Source of the DNA: DATFRX01 sp035630615
GTDB taxonomy: Bacteria; Actinomycetota; Actinomycetes; Propionibacteriales; Nocardioidaceae
DNA: 32,744 nucleotides
Assembly (NCBI GenBank): GCA_035630615.1
Contig: DASQKI010000018.1
Location: 1 to 32,744, forward strand
Reading direction: 5' to 3'
The stretch's first letter is position 1. The number at the start of each line of letters is the position of its first letter. Below are positions 7,174-14,062 of this stretch, piece after piece. The translations under genes and the position numbers were made by a program. The notes under the pieces are model-generated. The model did no database searches, was not told the DNA's origin, and saw only the letters and a program-made list of their open reading frames with translations.

Positions 7174-7621
7174 TCGAGCTCGCCGGTGGGCGCCGGCACT
7201 ATCGGGTCCTGCGCCGAGGGGCCGAGGTCGGCGCCCTCGACCCACCGGGGTGGCTGACCGACGGCGCGATGAGCGTCGCCAGACCTGGCGGCTGGTCCGG
7301 TCGGGACGGCAATACGCCGCCCGAGGCCAGCACGTCGATCTCACCGCCGAGCGGGCCCGATGGTCGCTGCGGTGGGAGATCACCGGGACCGATGCGCCTT
7401 ACTTCGTCGAGTCGGCCGGGGCGATGAGCCGCCAGTGGCGGGTGCTGCGGGGGCGCAAGGAGATCGGTCGCAGCGACATCAAGGGATTCTGGACTCCCAA
7501 GGCGGCGATCGAACTGCCTGACGACGTGCCGCCGCCGGACCAGGTGTTCCTGCTCTGGATCATGCAAGACGGCATCTATCGTCGTAACGCGGGCGCGACC
7601 GGCGCTTCCGGCGCGAGCTGA
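7170..7621 (+). pseudogene. Hypothetical protein gene with a -1 type frameshift near 7275-7285
   Basis: The GTG at 7170 overlaps the previous stop and opens a frame giving IELAGGRRHYRVLRRGAEV through PGWLTDGAMSV, with GC-rich third positions typical of coding. That third-position pattern moves to another frame at about 7280, where RRQTWRLVRSGRQYAARGQ continues to WEITGTDAPYFVESAG and ends at 7621 with a stop. The two halves together give a protein of about 150 aa, with beta-rich repeats (YRVLRRGAE, WRLVRSGRQ, WRVLRGRKE) that recall LURP/scramblase-like folds; this is tentative. One missing base would explain it. There is no slippery heptamer, so a real mutation or a sequencing error is more likely than programmed shifting. 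If intact in part, the second frame could start at GTG 7250. Confidence 0.65.
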
Positions 7622-7673
7622 CCGCAAAATCGAGGCCTCGGCGCGTCGGAGCCATGCCGGCCACGGCCGCTAT

Positions 7674-7679
7674 TAGGGT
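7674..7679 (+). promoter_or_regulatory. -10 element of the ruvCAB promoter
   Basis: TAGGGT immediately precedes the LexA box. Initiation would fall inside that box, about 30 nt before the ruvC ATG. No convincing -35 is seen in the GC-rich sequence upstream. Confidence 0.4.
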
Positions 7680-7680
7680 G

Positions 7681-7696
7681 TCGAACATCTGTTCGC
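7681..7696. promoter_or_regulatory. LexA-binding SOS box of ruvCAB
   Basis: TCGAACATCTGTTCGC matches the actinobacterial/Gram-positive SOS consensus TCGAAC-N4-GTTCGA at 11 of the 12 defined positions. It lies 20 nt upstream of the ruvC start, one base downstream of a TAGGGT -10, so bound LexA would cover the transcription start. DNA-damage induction of ruvCAB is expected. Confidence 0.85.
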
Positions 7697-7716
7697 TGCG
7701 ACGGTACGGAGGGTCC

Positions 7717-8244
7717 ATGCGGGTGCTCGGAGTCGACCCCGGCCTCACGCGCTGCGGCATCGGAGTCGTCGAGGGCCAGCTCGGCCAGAAGCTCGACGCC
7801 GTCGCGGTTGAGGTCGTTCGTACTCCCGCGTCGCTGTCAACCGCCGACCGGCTGGTCGAGATCGAGCGGGTCCTGTCCGAGTGGGTCGAGACCTACCAGC
7901 CCGACGCGGTCGCCGTCGAGCGAGTGTTTTCGCAGCACAACGTCCGCACGGTCATGGGGACTGCCCAGGCCAGCGGCGTCGCCCTGGTCGTGGCGGCCCG
8001 GCGCGGCATCCCGGTCGCGATGCACACGCCGAGCGAGGTCAAGGCAGCCGTTACCGGCAGCGGCCGGGCCGACAAGCACCAGGTCACCACCATGGTCACC
8101 CGACTCTTGCGGCTGGCCGAGCGGCCGACGCCCGCCGATGCCGCCGATGCGCTGGCGCTCGCCATCTGCCACCTGTGGCGGGGCGAGGCCGACCGTCGGA
8201 TCGAGGAGGCGGTGGCCGCCGCCGGCGCGAGGAGGCCCCGATGA
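7717..8244 (+). CDS. ruvC: Holliday junction resolvase RuvC
   Basis: A 175 aa endodeoxyribonuclease that cuts Holliday junctions symmetrically with RuvAB. The four acidic catalytic residues are visible: D7 (VDPGLTRCG), E68 (AVERVFSQHN), D141 and D144 (PADAADALALA). The ATG at 7717 follows GGAGG at 7708-7712 and starts at the conserved RVLGVDPG; the longer frame from 7654 would run across the promoter and SOS box. The stop overlaps the ruvA ATG, so ruvC and ruvA are coupled. Confidence 0.97.
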   Translation: MRVLGVDPGLTRCGIGVVEGQLGQKLDAVAVEVVRTPASLSTADRLVEIERVLSEWVETYQPDAVAVERVFSQHNVRTVMGTAQASGVALVVAARRGIPVAMHTPSEVKAAVTGSGRADKHQVTTMVTRLLRLAERPTPADAADALALAICHLWRGEADRRIEEAVAAAGARRPR

Positions 8245-8849
8245 TCGCGTTCGTCAAGGGCCGGGTGGAGGCCCTCACGTTGACCAGTGCCGTCATCGAG
8301 GTCGGTGGCGTCGGCATGCAGGTGTGGTGCGCGCCGGGCACACTCGCCGGTCTTCGCGTCGGCGAGGAGGCCTCGCTGCCGACTTCGCTGGTCGTGCGCG
8401 AGGAGTCGCTGACCCTCTACGGTTTCGCCAGCATCGACGAGCGAGACGTGTTCGAGTTGCTGCAGACGGCGAGCGGCGTCGGGCCTAAGCTGGCCCAGGC
8501 GATGCTGGCGGTGCACGACCCCGACTCCCTGCGGCGCGCCGTGTCGACCGAAGACCTCGCCACGCTCACCGCCGTGCCGGGCATCGGCCGCAAGGGCGCC
8601 CAGCGGATCGTGCTCGAGCTCAAGGACCGACTCGGTCCGCCCGTTACGACGACACCGACGGCCTCTGGCGGCCCGCGGCCGACGGCGCCCTGGCGCGACC
8701 AGGTGCACACCGCACTGGTCGGCCTCGGCTGGTCGGGCCGCGACGCCGATGCCGCAATCGACACGGTGGCCGACGACTTCGCGGGCGACGACGACGTCGA
8801 CGTCGCGGCCGTGCTCAAGGCCGCCCTACGTACGCTGAGCAAGGCATGA
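8241..8849 (+). CDS. ruvA: Holliday junction branch migration protein RuvA
   Basis: A 202 aa protein of normal length. Domain I begins MIAFVKGRVEALTLTSAVIEVGGVG (OB fold), domain II carries two helix-hairpin-helix motifs (TASGVGPKLAQAML and TAVPGIGRKGAQRIVLELKDR), then an acidic/Thr-Pro linker leads to domain III (ALVGLGWSGRDADAAID) that contacts RuvB. The tetramer binds the four-way junction and loads RuvB. The ATG overlaps the ruvC stop (ATGA, 8241-8244). A 73-nt gap with short repeats separates it from ruvB. Confidence 0.97.
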   Translation: MIAFVKGRVEALTLTSAVIEVGGVGMQVWCAPGTLAGLRVGEEASLPTSLVVREESLTLYGFASIDERDVFELLQTASGVGPKLAQAMLAVHDPDSLRRAVSTEDLATLTAVPGIGRKGAQRIVLELKDRLGPPVTTTPTASGGPRPTAPWRDQVHTALVGLGWSGRDADAAIDTVADDFAGDDDVDVAAVLKAALRTLSKA

Positions 8850-8922
8850 GCGAGCGCAGCGAGCGAACAAAGAGCACTGCCGAATCTCGGTCATGCCCGC
8901 CCGCAGCGAAGCGAGGACGGTC
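8849..8922. repeat. Short repeat-rich ruvA-ruvB gap
   Basis: This gap holds GAGCGAGCGCAGCGAGCGAA directly after the ruvA stop and a related CGCAGCGAAGCGAGGACGG just before ruvB. The shared word GCAGCGA(A)GCGA is seen twice. Similar GAGCGCAGCGAGCG words are frequent in actinobacterial intergenic DNA; their role is unknown. The second copy provides the GAGG ribosome site for ruvB. Confidence 0.5.
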
Positions 8923-9963
8923 ATGACCGACTCTCCCGACGCCAAGCACTCACTCGTCACCGCCGAGGCGGACCCCGACGAGCGGGTCGCCGAGGCCGTC
9001 CTGCGTCCGCGAACCCTCGACGAGCTGATCGGCCAGGAGCGAGTACGCGAGCAGCTCGCGCTGGTGTTGCAGGCGGCCCGCCGACGCGGCGGCACTCCCG
9101 ACCACGTGTTGCTGTCCGGTCCACCCGGGCTCGGCAAGACGACGCTGGCGATGATCATCGCGGCTGAGATGTCCGCGCCGTTTCGGATCACCAGCGGGCC
9201 CGCCCTGCAGCATGCCGGCGACCTCGCGGCGATCCTGTCCGGCGTCACCGAGGGCGAGGTGCTCTTCGTCGACGAGATCCACCGGATGGCTCGGCCCGCC
9301 GAAGAGCTGCTCTACATGGCGATGGAGGACTTTCGGGTCGATGTCGTGGTCGGCAAGGGGCCCGGCGCGACCGCGATCCCGCTCGATATCCCGCGATTCA
9401 CCCTGGTTGGGGCAACCACCCGGACCGGTCTGCTGCCGAGTCCGCTGCGGGATCGCTTCGGGTTCACCGCGCAGCTGGAGTTTTATGCCGCGGGGGAGTT
9501 GCGCAAGATCGTCGACCGGTCGGCGCGGCTGCTCGAGGTCGATGTCACGCCGCCTGGCGCCGACGAGATCGCCGGCCGGTCTCGTGGCACACCGCGGATC
9601 GCCAACCGGCTGTTGCGCCGGGTTCGCGACTTCGCGGAGGTGCGTGCCGACGGCGTCGTCGACGAGAGCGTGGCCCATCAGGCGCTCGATCTCTACGAGG
9701 TCGACCAGCTCGGTCTCGACCGGCTCGACCGAGCCGTTCTCGACGTGTTGTGCCGTCGGTTCGGTGGCGGTCCGGTCGGCCTCGGCACGCTTGCCGTCGC
9801 GGTCGGCGAGGAGCGCGAGACGGTCGAGGAGGTCGCCGAGCCGTTCCTCGTACGCTCCGGGCTGTTGGCTCGAACGCCTAGGGGTCGGCTGGCGACCCCG
9901 GTAGCCTGGTCGCATCTCGGCCTGACACCTCCGTCCGGCCCCGACCAGCTGCCGTGGGACTGA
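8923..9963 (+). CDS. ruvB: Holliday junction branch migration helicase RuvB
   Basis: A 346 aa AAA+ motor. Walker A is GPPGLGKTT (K72), Walker B is LFVDEIHR, sensor 1 is VGATTRTGLL, and the arginine-finger/sensor 2 segments SPLRDRFG and RGTPRIANRLLRRVRD are present. The C-terminal winged helix spans LDRAVLDVLCRRFGGGPVGLGTLA to RGRLAT. The start at 8923 was preferred over the in-frame ATG at 8893 because GAGG lies 6 nt upstream and the earlier start would sit within the intergenic repeat. With ruvC and ruvA it forms the SOS-controlled branch-migration and resolution unit. Confidence 0.97.
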   Translation: MTDSPDAKHSLVTAEADPDERVAEAVLRPRTLDELIGQERVREQLALVLQAARRRGGTPDHVLLSGPPGLGKTTLAMIIAAEMSAPFRITSGPALQHAGDLAAILSGVTEGEVLFVDEIHRMARPAEELLYMAMEDFRVDVVVGKGPGATAIPLDIPRFTLVGATTRTGLLPSPLRDRFGFTAQLEFYAAGELRKIVDRSARLLEVDVTPPGADEIAGRSRGTPRIANRLLRRVRDFAEVRADGVVDESVAHQALDLYEVDQLGLDRLDRAVLDVLCRRFGGGPVGLGTLAVAVGEERETVEEVAEPFLVRSGLLARTPRGRLATPVAWSHLGLTPPSGPDQLPWD

Positions 9964-10012
9964 CCGAGTCCATCGGTCGCCCCGCGATGTGAGCTGCGCC
10001 TCGCGGCGTGGT

Positions 10013-10018
10013 TACACT
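10013..10018 (+). promoter_or_regulatory. Possible -10 element for yajC-secDF
   Basis: TACACT in the 116-nt ruvB-yajC gap, about 60 nt before the yajC GTG. No clear -35 accompanies it. It is the only AT-rich hexamer of this type in the gap. Confidence 0.3.
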
Positions 10019-10079
10019 GCCTGCCTGGCCGGGCTATACCGGTTCGGTCGACCTTGCCCCGATGAACAGGAGCCCACGC

Positions 10080-10481
10080 GTGTCCGGAGACCAGTTGGGA
10101 GCGCTATTGCCGCTTCTGCTGCTCGTCCTCGCTTTCGTCTTCCTCGTCATGCGTCCGGCGCGCAATCGGCAGCGGCAGGCGGCGGCGTTGCAGCAGGCGC
10201 TGTCGGTGGAGTCGCAGGTCATGTTGACCAGCGGCGTGTTCGGCAAGGTGACCTGGTTGGGGGAGGAGACCCTGCGCGTTGAGATCGCGCCGGAGACCAC
10301 CATCCGCGTCCACCGGCAGGCCGTCGGCCGGGTGTTGAGCGACGAGGAGGCGGCGCGGATGGTCAATGAGCCGGACGAAGTCCCCGACTCCACCGAACCG
10401 TCCGACACCGACGAATCGATGGACGACGAATCGATGGACGACGAGTCGATGGACACTGAGCAAAGGGACAAAGGGGACTGA
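10080..10481 (+). CDS. yajC: Preprotein translocase subunit YajC
   Basis: A 133 aa protein with one N-terminal transmembrane helix (ALLPLLLLVLAFVFLVM, about residues 7-23), then the YajC domain: RPARNRQRQAAALQQALSVE, VMLTSGVFGKVTWLGEETL and the IRVHRQAVGRVL strand. It associates with SecDF at the SecYEG translocon. GTG 10080 is chosen because AGGAG is at 10068-10072 with a 7-nt spacer; an ATG at 10062 is in frame but overlaps that ribosome site. The acidic C-terminus contains a five-residue motif repeated three times (DESMD), encoded by a tandem repeat. secD starts 6 nt later. Confidence 0.93.
   Translation: MSGDQLGALLPLLLLVLAFVFLVMRPARNRQRQAAALQQALSVESQVMLTSGVFGKVTWLGEETLRVEIAPETTIRVHRQAVGRVLSDEEAARMVNEPDEVPDSTEPSDTDESMDDESMDDESMDTEQRDKGD
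10410..10454 (+). repeat. 15-bp tandem repeat, three copies, within yajC
   Basis: Units 10410-10424, 10425-10439 and 10440-10454 read GACGAATCGATGGAC, with one change (A to G) in the third. The repeat is in frame and encodes DESMD three times, so copy-number changes would keep the frame and only alter the length of the acidic tail. Confidence 0.95.
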
Positions 10482-10487
10482 CGACAG

Positions 10488-12248
10488 GTGGCCACCAAAG
10501 CGTCCCGCCCCGGGCGGGTCCTGATCGCGTTCTTGATCGTGATCGCGGCGCTCTACGGCGGCGTCGCCGCCGCCGGCGACTGGAAGCCGCGACTCGGTCT
10601 CGACCTCCAAGGCGGCACCCGCATCACCCTGCAGGCGAAGACCGAGGCCGGTGACTCACCGCCGGCCGATCAGATGGAGGAAGCCAAGGACATCATCGAG
10701 CAGCGGGTCAACGGCCGCGGTGTGTCCGAGTCCGAGGTGGCCATCCAGGGCGACGACCAGATCGTCGTCGAGATTCCCGGCCAGGAGAAGCAGGGCATCG
10801 CCGATCAGATCGGCCAGACCGCAAAGCTCTACTTCCGACTCGTGTGGGCCGCCCAGGCGGCGCCGCAGAGTGGACAGATCCCGACCGCCCCGGCGATCAC
10901 GCTGCCGCCCGAGCCGCAGGAAACCGCGCCGACCGACGATTCGACCGCCAACAACCGGGCCGCACCGGGCTTCGGCACGTCTGATCCCAGCGACCCGACT
11001 GATACGCCCACCGACGGCGCGACCGACTCCACAGGCGGCACCGACGACCAGTCCAGTGGTCAGTCCGATCCGTCTGGCGACCTGAGCGACGTCACCCAGG
11101 ACGAGTCGGTCGCGATCGCCAACAGCGTCTCGCAGACTTCTGGCACCGGAACGCCGCCGAGCGGCTACGAGACGGACTACAACGCGCTCGTCACGGAGAT
11201 GAACGAGTTCGAGTGCCCGCCTGGCGGCGTTGCCCCGGACGTCAAGGACGACCCGGACGCACCTCTGGTGACCTGCGACGAGGAGGGCGGCAAGTTTGTC
11301 CTGAGTCCCGCGCTCATCGAGGGCACGCAGCTCAACGACGCGAGCGCGACCATTCCGCAAGGGGGCGTCAATTGGCAGGTGCAGCTGGAGCTCGACGGCG
11401 CCGGCACCGACACGCTGGCTGACATCAGCAGCGCGATGGTCGGGCAGGAGTCGCGATTTGCGATCGTGCTCGACGGCCAGGTGCTGTCGGCGCCCGTCTT
11501 CGACGCCACGATCAGTGACGGCAACGCGGTGATCTCTGGCAACTTCACCCAGGGATCGGCCGAGGCGCTGGCCAACTCACTGAAGTACGGCGCGCTGCCA
11601 CTGGAGTTCGAGATCGACGAGGTCTCGGTCGAGGGGCCGTCGCTCGCCGGCAACCAGCTCGACGCGGGCCTGCTCGCCGGCGCCTTCGGACTCGCGCTCG
11701 TGGTCGCCTACTGCATGCTCTACTACCGCGGCCTAGGGATTGTCGTCGTGGCTTCGCTCGCCGTCGCGGCGGCGATGACCTATGCGATGGTGCTGCTGCT
11801 CGGTGCCAGCATGGGCTTCACCCTGACGCTGCCGGGCATCGCGGGTCTGATCGTCGCGATCGGTATCACGGCCGACTCGTTCATCGTCTTCTTCGAGCGA
11901 CTGCGTGACGAGGTGCGTGACGGCAAGTCGCTGCGGCTCGCCGTCGAGTCCGGGTGGCGCCGCGCCCGGATGACGATCATCGCCGCCGACTCGGTGTCGT
12001 TCCTCGCCGCGCTGGTCCTCTATATCTTCACTATCGGCGTGGTCCGTGGGTTCGCCTTCGCCCTCGGCCTCACGACGCTGATCGACGTCGCGGTCGTCTT
12101 CTTCTTCACCAAGCCGATGGTCGCGATGTTGGCCCGCACCAAGTTCTTCGGACGTGGACACCGGCTGTCTGGCTTCGACGCGCATCACCTCGGCATCGAG
12201 GGGCGCAGCGTGAGCCGAATGGCGACGACCGCGCGAGGGGAGGCCTAG
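10488..12248 (+). CDS. secD: Protein translocase subunit SecD
   Basis: A 586 aa RND-type membrane protein that uses proton motive force to assist late steps of Sec export. There is an N-terminal membrane helix, then the signature LGLDLQGGTRITL, a first periplasmic (P1) region interrupted by a Pro/Thr/Asp/Ser low-complexity stretch (about residues 130-210), the P1-head segment ending VISGNFTQGSAEALANSLKYGALP, and five C-terminal helices with GIAGLIVAIGITADSFIVFFERLRDE. The low-complexity insert is typical of actinobacterial SecD. GTG 10488 follows the yajC stop. secF begins 2 nt after the secD stop. Confidence 0.96.
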   Translation: MATKASRPGRVLIAFLIVIAALYGGVAAAGDWKPRLGLDLQGGTRITLQAKTEAGDSPPADQMEEAKDIIEQRVNGRGVSESEVAIQGDDQIVVEIPGQEKQGIADQIGQTAKLYFRLVWAAQAAPQSGQIPTAPAITLPPEPQETAPTDDSTANNRAAPGFGTSDPSDPTDTPTDGATDSTGGTDDQSSGQSDPSGDLSDVTQDESVAIANSVSQTSGTGTPPSGYETDYNALVTEMNEFECPPGGVAPDVKDDPDAPLVTCDEEGGKFVLSPALIEGTQLNDASATIPQGGVNWQVQLELDGAGTDTLADISSAMVGQESRFAIVLDGQVLSAPVFDATISDGNAVISGNFTQGSAEALANSLKYGALPLEFEIDEVSVEGPSLAGNQLDAGLLAGAFGLALVVAYCMLYYRGLGIVVVASLAVAAAMTYAMVLLLGASMGFTLTLPGIAGLIVAIGITADSFIVFFERLRDEVRDGKSLRLAVESGWRRARMTIIAADSVSFLAALVLYIFTIGVVRGFAFALGLTTLIDVAVVFFFTKPMVAMLARTKFFGRGHRLSGFDAHHLGIEGRSVSRMATTARGEA

Positions 12249-12250
12249 AC

Positions 12251-13363
12251 ATGGGCAGGCTCAGCTCCTTTGGCCAGCACCTTTACACCGGCCGGATCTC
12301 GATCGACTTCGTCGGTCGCCGTCGGATCTGGTACGCGATCTCGGCCGCCATCGTCGTGCTCGCAACCAGCGGGCTCTTGATCAACGGCATCAACGAGGGC
12401 GTCGAGTTTCGCGGCGGCGTCGAATACCGGGCCGTGATCGAACCGACTGACGAAAACGTCGAAGCCATGCGCGAAGCCGCGGTCAACACCGGCGTCGACA
12501 TCGGCGACCCGATCGTCACGACGTCGGGCGACGATGCGATCCGGATCCAGGTCGAGCCGCTGAACAACGACGATTCGATCGCGGTCAAGCAGGCGCTTCT
12601 CGATGCGGGCGCCAGTGAAGTCGGTTTCAGCTCGATCGGACCATCGTGGGGAGAGCAGGTCGCCGACAGCGCGATCCGTGGTCTCGTCGTCTTCCTCGGC
12701 CTGGTCATCATTTTCATCTGGGCCTACTTCCGCGAGTGGAAGATGTCGATGGCCGCGATGGTTGCGCTGGCTCACGACGTGCTCATCACGGTCGGCTTCT
12801 ATGCCTGGTCCGGGTTCGAGGTCACGCCGGCGACGGTCACGGGCTTCCTGACCATCCTCGGCTTCTCGCTCTACGACACGGTGGTCGTCTTCGACAAGGT
12901 GCGGGAAAACACCCGCAAGTTCGAGCTCGAGACCAACCGCACGTACGCCGAGTCGGCCAACCTCGCCGTCAACCAGACGCTGGTGCGATCGATCAACACC
13001 TCGATCACGGCGTTGATCCCGGTCGGCTGCATCCTCGTGGTCTCGATCGTGGTGCTCGGGAGCGGGCCGCTGAAGGACCTGTCGCTCGCGTTGTTCGTCG
13101 GCATGGCGGCCGGCACGTACTCCTCGATTTTCGTGGCCACCCCACTCGCGGTGCAGCTCAAGGAGCGCGAACCGCTCGTCCGGCAGCACACCAAGCGGGT
13201 GCTCGCCAAGCGGGCTCGCAGCGCTGAGCGCGACGAGACGGCGGAGACCGAGCCCGCGGCGGCGGCCGCCCCGGCGCCGTCTCCGCGCAAGGTGGCCGTG
13301 TCGGGCTCGGCCAAGCGGGCTCAACCGCAGCGGCCCAGCCGCTCCCAACGCAAGCGGCGCTGA
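12251..13363 (+). CDS. secF: Protein translocase subunit SecF
   Basis: A 370 aa partner of SecD. After a first helix (IWYAISAAIVVLATSGLLI) comes the SecF motif GINEGVEFRGGVEY, a P1-like domain, and five helices including AHDVLITVGFYAWSGFEVTPATV and GFSLYDTVVVFDKVREN. The C-terminal ~70 residues are a charged Ala/Pro-rich cytoplasmic tail ending SQRKRR. The ATG at 12251 has GGGGAGG at 12237-12243 seven nt upstream. The open frame extends further upstream but only through secD. apt follows after 3 nt. Confidence 0.96.
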   Translation: MGRLSSFGQHLYTGRISIDFVGRRRIWYAISAAIVVLATSGLLINGINEGVEFRGGVEYRAVIEPTDENVEAMREAAVNTGVDIGDPIVTTSGDDAIRIQVEPLNNDDSIAVKQALLDAGASEVGFSSIGPSWGEQVADSAIRGLVVFLGLVIIFIWAYFREWKMSMAAMVALAHDVLITVGFYAWSGFEVTPATVTGFLTILGFSLYDTVVVFDKVRENTRKFELETNRTYAESANLAVNQTLVRSINTSITALIPVGCILVVSIVVLGSGPLKDLSLALFVGMAAGTYSSIFVATPLAVQLKEREPLVRQHTKRVLAKRARSAERDETAETEPAAAAAPAPSPRKVAVSGSAKRAQPQRPSRSQRKRR

Positions 13364-13366
13364 CCC

Positions 13367-13906
13367 GTGGCCGAGCCGATCGACGCGCTGCTCGATGGTC
13401 TGATCCGCGACATCCCGGACTACCCGACCCCGGGCGTCTTGTTCAAGGACATCACGCCGCTGCTCGGCGATCGGACGGCGTTCGCGGCGAGCGTCGACGC
13501 GCTGGCCGCCGCAGGTCGCGAGATCGTCGACGGTCCGATCGACAAGGTGGTCGGCATCGAGGCGAGGGGGTTCATCCTCGCCGCGCCCGTCGCGTTGGCG
13601 CTCGGTGCCGGGTTCGTCCCGGTACGCAAGGCCGGCAAGCTGCCGCACGAGACGTACGCGGTCTCGTACGCCCTCGAATACGGCGAGGCGACCCTCGAGG
13701 TGCATCGCGACGCGTTTCTCTCTGGTGATCGGGTGCTGATCGTCGACGACGTTCTCGCGACCGGCGGCACGGTCGAGGCGACCACCGATCTGATCGGTCA
13801 GTGCGGTGCTGAAGTCGCCGGGGTTGCCGTCCTGCTGGCTCTGTCGTTCCTGCCCGGCCTCGACCGGATGGCGGACCGCCCGCTCGCCGTCGTCCGCACC
13901 ATCTGA
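13367..13906 (+). CDS. apt: Adenine phosphoribosyltransferase
   Basis: A 179 aa type I PRTase that salvages adenine to AMP with PRPP. It shows the N-terminal hood IRDIPDYPTPGVLFKDITPLL, the flexible loop region RKAGKLPHETYAVSYALEYG, and the PRPP motif VLIVDDVLATGGT at about residues 123-135. The GTG start lies 3 nt after the secF stop without a clear ribosome site, so it is probably coupled to secF. The secF-apt-relA order is the common actinobacterial arrangement. Confidence 0.96.
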   Translation: MAEPIDALLDGLIRDIPDYPTPGVLFKDITPLLGDRTAFAASVDALAAAGREIVDGPIDKVVGIEARGFILAAPVALALGAGFVPVRKAGKLPHETYAVSYALEYGEATLEVHRDAFLSGDRVLIVDDVLATGGTVEATTDLIGQCGAEVAGVAVLLALSFLPGLDRMADRPLAVVRTI

Positions 13907-13934
13907 CCCTCTGGCTCCACTGAGCGGACTGATT

Positions 13935-13963
13935 TTGCGAGGCACGCCCGGCGCGTCTCGCAA
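13935..13963 (+). terminator. Hairpin downstream of apt, possible terminator
   Basis: TTGCGAG (13935-13941) pairs with CTCGCAA (13957-13963), and an inner ACGC/GCGT pair (13944-13947 with 13953-13956) extends the stem after a 2-nt bulge, for about 11 bp and a 5-nt loop. It starts 28 nt after the apt stop. No U-tract follows, as is frequent in high-GC hosts. A second short palindrome (CTCCCAGTGGGAG, 13972-13984) lies just beyond. Confidence 0.45.
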
Positions 13964-14021
13964 GGTGGGTCCTCCCAGTGGGAGCGGGTGGTCGGGCGAA
14001 CGGCACAAGTCGGTCGCCCCC

Positions 14022-14027
14022 TAGACT
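14022..14027 (+). promoter_or_regulatory. Possible -10 element for relA
   Basis: TAGACT about 35 nt upstream of the relA GTG, downstream of the apt hairpin. No good -35 is evident, so the call is weak. Confidence 0.3.
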
Positions 14028-14062
14028 GAAGACACGGACGTCGACCGGGTCAGGAGGGTTGA

